From the NCBI GenBank assembly GCA_010909165.1, contig MU008180.1:681884-745883 (forward strand): a DNA stretch of 64,000 nt, given 5' to 3'. Below, piece after piece: positions 62,460 through 64,000 of the stretch. Position numbers and translations under genes: made by a program. Numbering within the stretch: position 1 is the stretch's first letter; each line of letters starts with the position of its first letter. The notes beneath the pieces were generated by a model that saw only the letters and a program-made list of their open reading frames with translations, was not told the DNA's origin and did not search any database. The stretch is from Anthoceros angustus (Eukaryota; Streptophyta; Anthocerotopsida; Anthocerotales; Anthocerotaceae).

Positions 62460-62580
62460 AAGCAGCAGCAGCTGCTCCACCAACTTCCAACCAGCAGCTG
62501 CTGCTTGCAAAGTCAGACCAACAACACTATGTGAAGTCTGCAGCATTAGTCCACCACCATTAGGACCAAACCACAGCATC
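62460..62580 (+). repeat. Direct repeat, left copy flanking the minisatellite
   Basis: CTGCTCCACCAACTTCCAAC, GCAAAGTCAGACCAACAACA and CTATGTGAAGTCTGCAGCA. The same blocks in the same order occur at about 63278-63365. Confidence 0.75.
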
Positions 62581-62769
62581 AGCAAGGCAAGCAACACCAG
62601 CTGCTCCACCACCTTGCAACCAAAGAAGAATGCGCTGGAGTGCACCGCTGTGCCGGATCACCGACTATGGGAAGTCAACAAGCACCCACCAGCATCAGCA
62701 TTGGACCCCCAGCATGGTTCCTCGCCACAGTCAGGACCACACTGACCACAGCTAGGACAACACTACACA

Positions 62770-63075
62770 GGAAGGAATACCACTCTCCACAGCGAGGAGC
62801 ACCACTCTCCGCAGCGAGGAGCACCACTCTTCACAACGAGGAGCACCACTCTCCACAGCCAGGAGCACCACTCTCCACAGCGAGGAGCACCACTCTCCAC
62901 AGCGAGGAGCACCACTCTCCAGCCGAGGAGCACCACTCTCCATGAGGAGCACCACTCTCCACGAGGAGCACCACTCTCCATGAGGAGCACCACTCTCCAC
63001 GGCCAAACACCACTCTCCACAAGCGAGGAACAACAATCTCCACAACCGGAGCACACTCTCCACGGCCGGGAACAC
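62770..63075 (+). repeat. Minisatellite, 19-22-bp unit, about 13 copies
   Basis: Unit GAGGAGCACCACTCTCCACA with a 22-base period at first, then shorter variants near 62930-62990. Frames across it on both strands are repeat artefacts (for example repeated WRVVLLAVESGAP on the minus strand). Confidence 0.92.
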
Positions 63076-63277
63076 CACGGTCAAGTGTTAGAATCCACTC
63101 GGCGGTGAGGCGAGGTTGCAGTGAGGAATACCACTCCCCATAGTTAGGAAATCCACTCTCGAGACGGTGAAGAGTACCTCCAGACCACCGGATAGCGCAA
63201 AAACACGATTCAACCACAAACTTGCTTGCAAGTAGCAGAAACATGTGAGAGGCAGCATAAGCAATGCAAGCAGCACC

Positions 63278-63365
63278 AGTTGCTCCACCCACTTCCAACT
63301 AGTAGTTGCTGCACGCAAAGTCAGACCAAAAGCACTATGTAAAGTTTACAGCACCAGACCACCAA
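63278..63365 (+). repeat. Direct repeat, right copy flanking the minisatellite
   Basis: TTGCTCCACCCACTTCCAAC, GCAAAGTCAGACCAAAAGCA and CTATGTAAAGTTTACAGCA mirror the left copy at 62460-62580 with scattered changes. Confidence 0.75.
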
Positions 63366-64000
63366 CATCAGGACCACCACCAACATCAAATAAACTGTGG
63401 CACGACAAAAGCTTACCAGCGAATTTCCATAAACCGTTCAGTGCTATATTTGCCCTGCTATGGCGCGACAAGAGCCTAAAGAAGAATCTCCATGAACCAT
63501 AGAGTACTGTTGTTTTGAGCACATAAGATAAGGGTTATTAATTACCCTCATTATGACCTGACCCCAAGCCTTTTCACCCGTGTTTTATAAGGTGCTCTGG
63601 ATAGGGGTTCAAATCCGGATGACCTGAATTTCATGTGAGACCAAAATGACGGTGAGGCTTTCAATATTTTATGGTTAAATTATAGTTACTATATTGGAGT
63701 CTCCTACCATAGCCAAGGTGATAGCCAACTTCCATGATAGACCTTCCCGTTCAAATCCTTCGTAGACTTATAATCAGAGGTTAGTCTTCTACACAAATAC
63801 ACTCAGATCCTCATTGAGGATAATGACTGGAATACTCAAGGACTCGTTCCATGTCACGACTTAGGCCAAGGGTTGAGCAATTCTGGGTGGATACTCATTG
63901 ACATTACTGATCAGTCAATCCGCAAGATCTATCACATAACAAGTTCATGCTCAATGGTGCTCTGCACAACGTAGCGATGACTAAAAATGCGTGAATGGCA

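Larger units (their letters stand above)
62440..64000. other. Repeat-rich end of the window
   Basis: Contains the minisatellite and its flanking direct repeats, listed separately. From about 63500 to the end the sequence is AT-rich with no recognised gene. Confidence 0.45.

Noticed and set aside
62770-63075. CRISPR-like array
   Set aside because: Units are contiguous without unique spacers and the DNA is plant nuclear, so it is a minisatellite.
62752-63298. Repetitive minus-strand proteins (WRVVLLAVESGAP units)
   Set aside because: Pure translation of the minisatellite in several frames; not independent genes.
63596-63625. tRNA-like B box (GGGGTTCAAATCCGG)
   Set aside because: No acceptor stem, A box or anticodon arm can be built around it.

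Overview
This is nuclear DNA of a land plant. The window carries multi-exon spliceosomal genes with short GT-AG introns and a few GC-AG ones. It also carries a major light-harvesting protein of the LHCB3 type, a plastid inner-envelope translocon subunit (TIC56), a plant mitochondrial-type ribosomal protein L12 and two pentatricopeptide-repeat (PPR) proteins, one of the PLS/E type that is typical of land plants. Introns are mostly about 70 to 300 bases, the genes are fairly GC-rich and the intergenic DNA is AT-rich. That suits a non-seed plant (bryophyte or lycophyte) better than a flowering plant, but I cannot name the species.

Layout. 1-2.2 kb: short tandem duplications upstream of the first gene. 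2.2-6.8 kb (+): EDR2-like PH/START/DUF1336 protein. 8.0-10.4 kb (-): intronless C2H2 zinc-finger transcription factor of the STOP1/WIP/IDD kind, followed by 4.2 kb of microsatellite-rich upstream DNA. 14.6-16.8 kb (-): P-type PPR protein. 17.5-19.0 kb (+): seven-exon conserved plant protein of unknown function, tail to tail with a PLS-type PPR protein at 19.1-21.8 kb (-). 22.3-24.2 kb (-): TIC56. 25.3-30.9 kb (+): FAN/NSMAF-like BEACH-WD40 protein with an in-frame TAG that may lie in a 36-base intron. 31.7-33.6 kb (+): YeeZ-type NAD(P)-binding Rossmann protein. 33.9-35.75 kb: DNA element with terminal inverted repeats of about 113 bp. 36.2-37.4 kb (+): LHCB3. 38.3-38.9 kb (+): mitochondrial-type bL12. 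39.6-41.1 kb (-): BTB-BACK protein with a C-terminal SPRY-like region. 41.2-46.6 kb: AT-rich DNA with a J-protein pseudogene and a 119-bp tandem duplication. 46.6-52.4 kb (+): long-form tRNase Z with a long N-terminal extension and GC-AG introns. 52.9-55.7 kb (+): PCH2/TRIP13 AAA+ ATPase. 56.75 kb: tRNA-Ser(CGA). 56.8-64 kb: repeat-rich DNA with a gag-like fragment, palindromic repeats and a minisatellite.

The genes form no operon or pathway cluster. Several products probably act in organelles: TIC56 in plastid protein import, LHCB3 in photosystem II antenna, L12 in mitochondrial translation, the PPR proteins in organelle RNA processing, and tRNase Z in tRNA 3'-end maturation. Exon boundaries were derived by hand from reading frame, splice dinucleotides and remembered family sequences. 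Where they are exact this is stated; otherwise treat them as approximate. I found no clear new defence or biosynthetic system. The most unusual signals are gene-structure oddities and the repeat elements.
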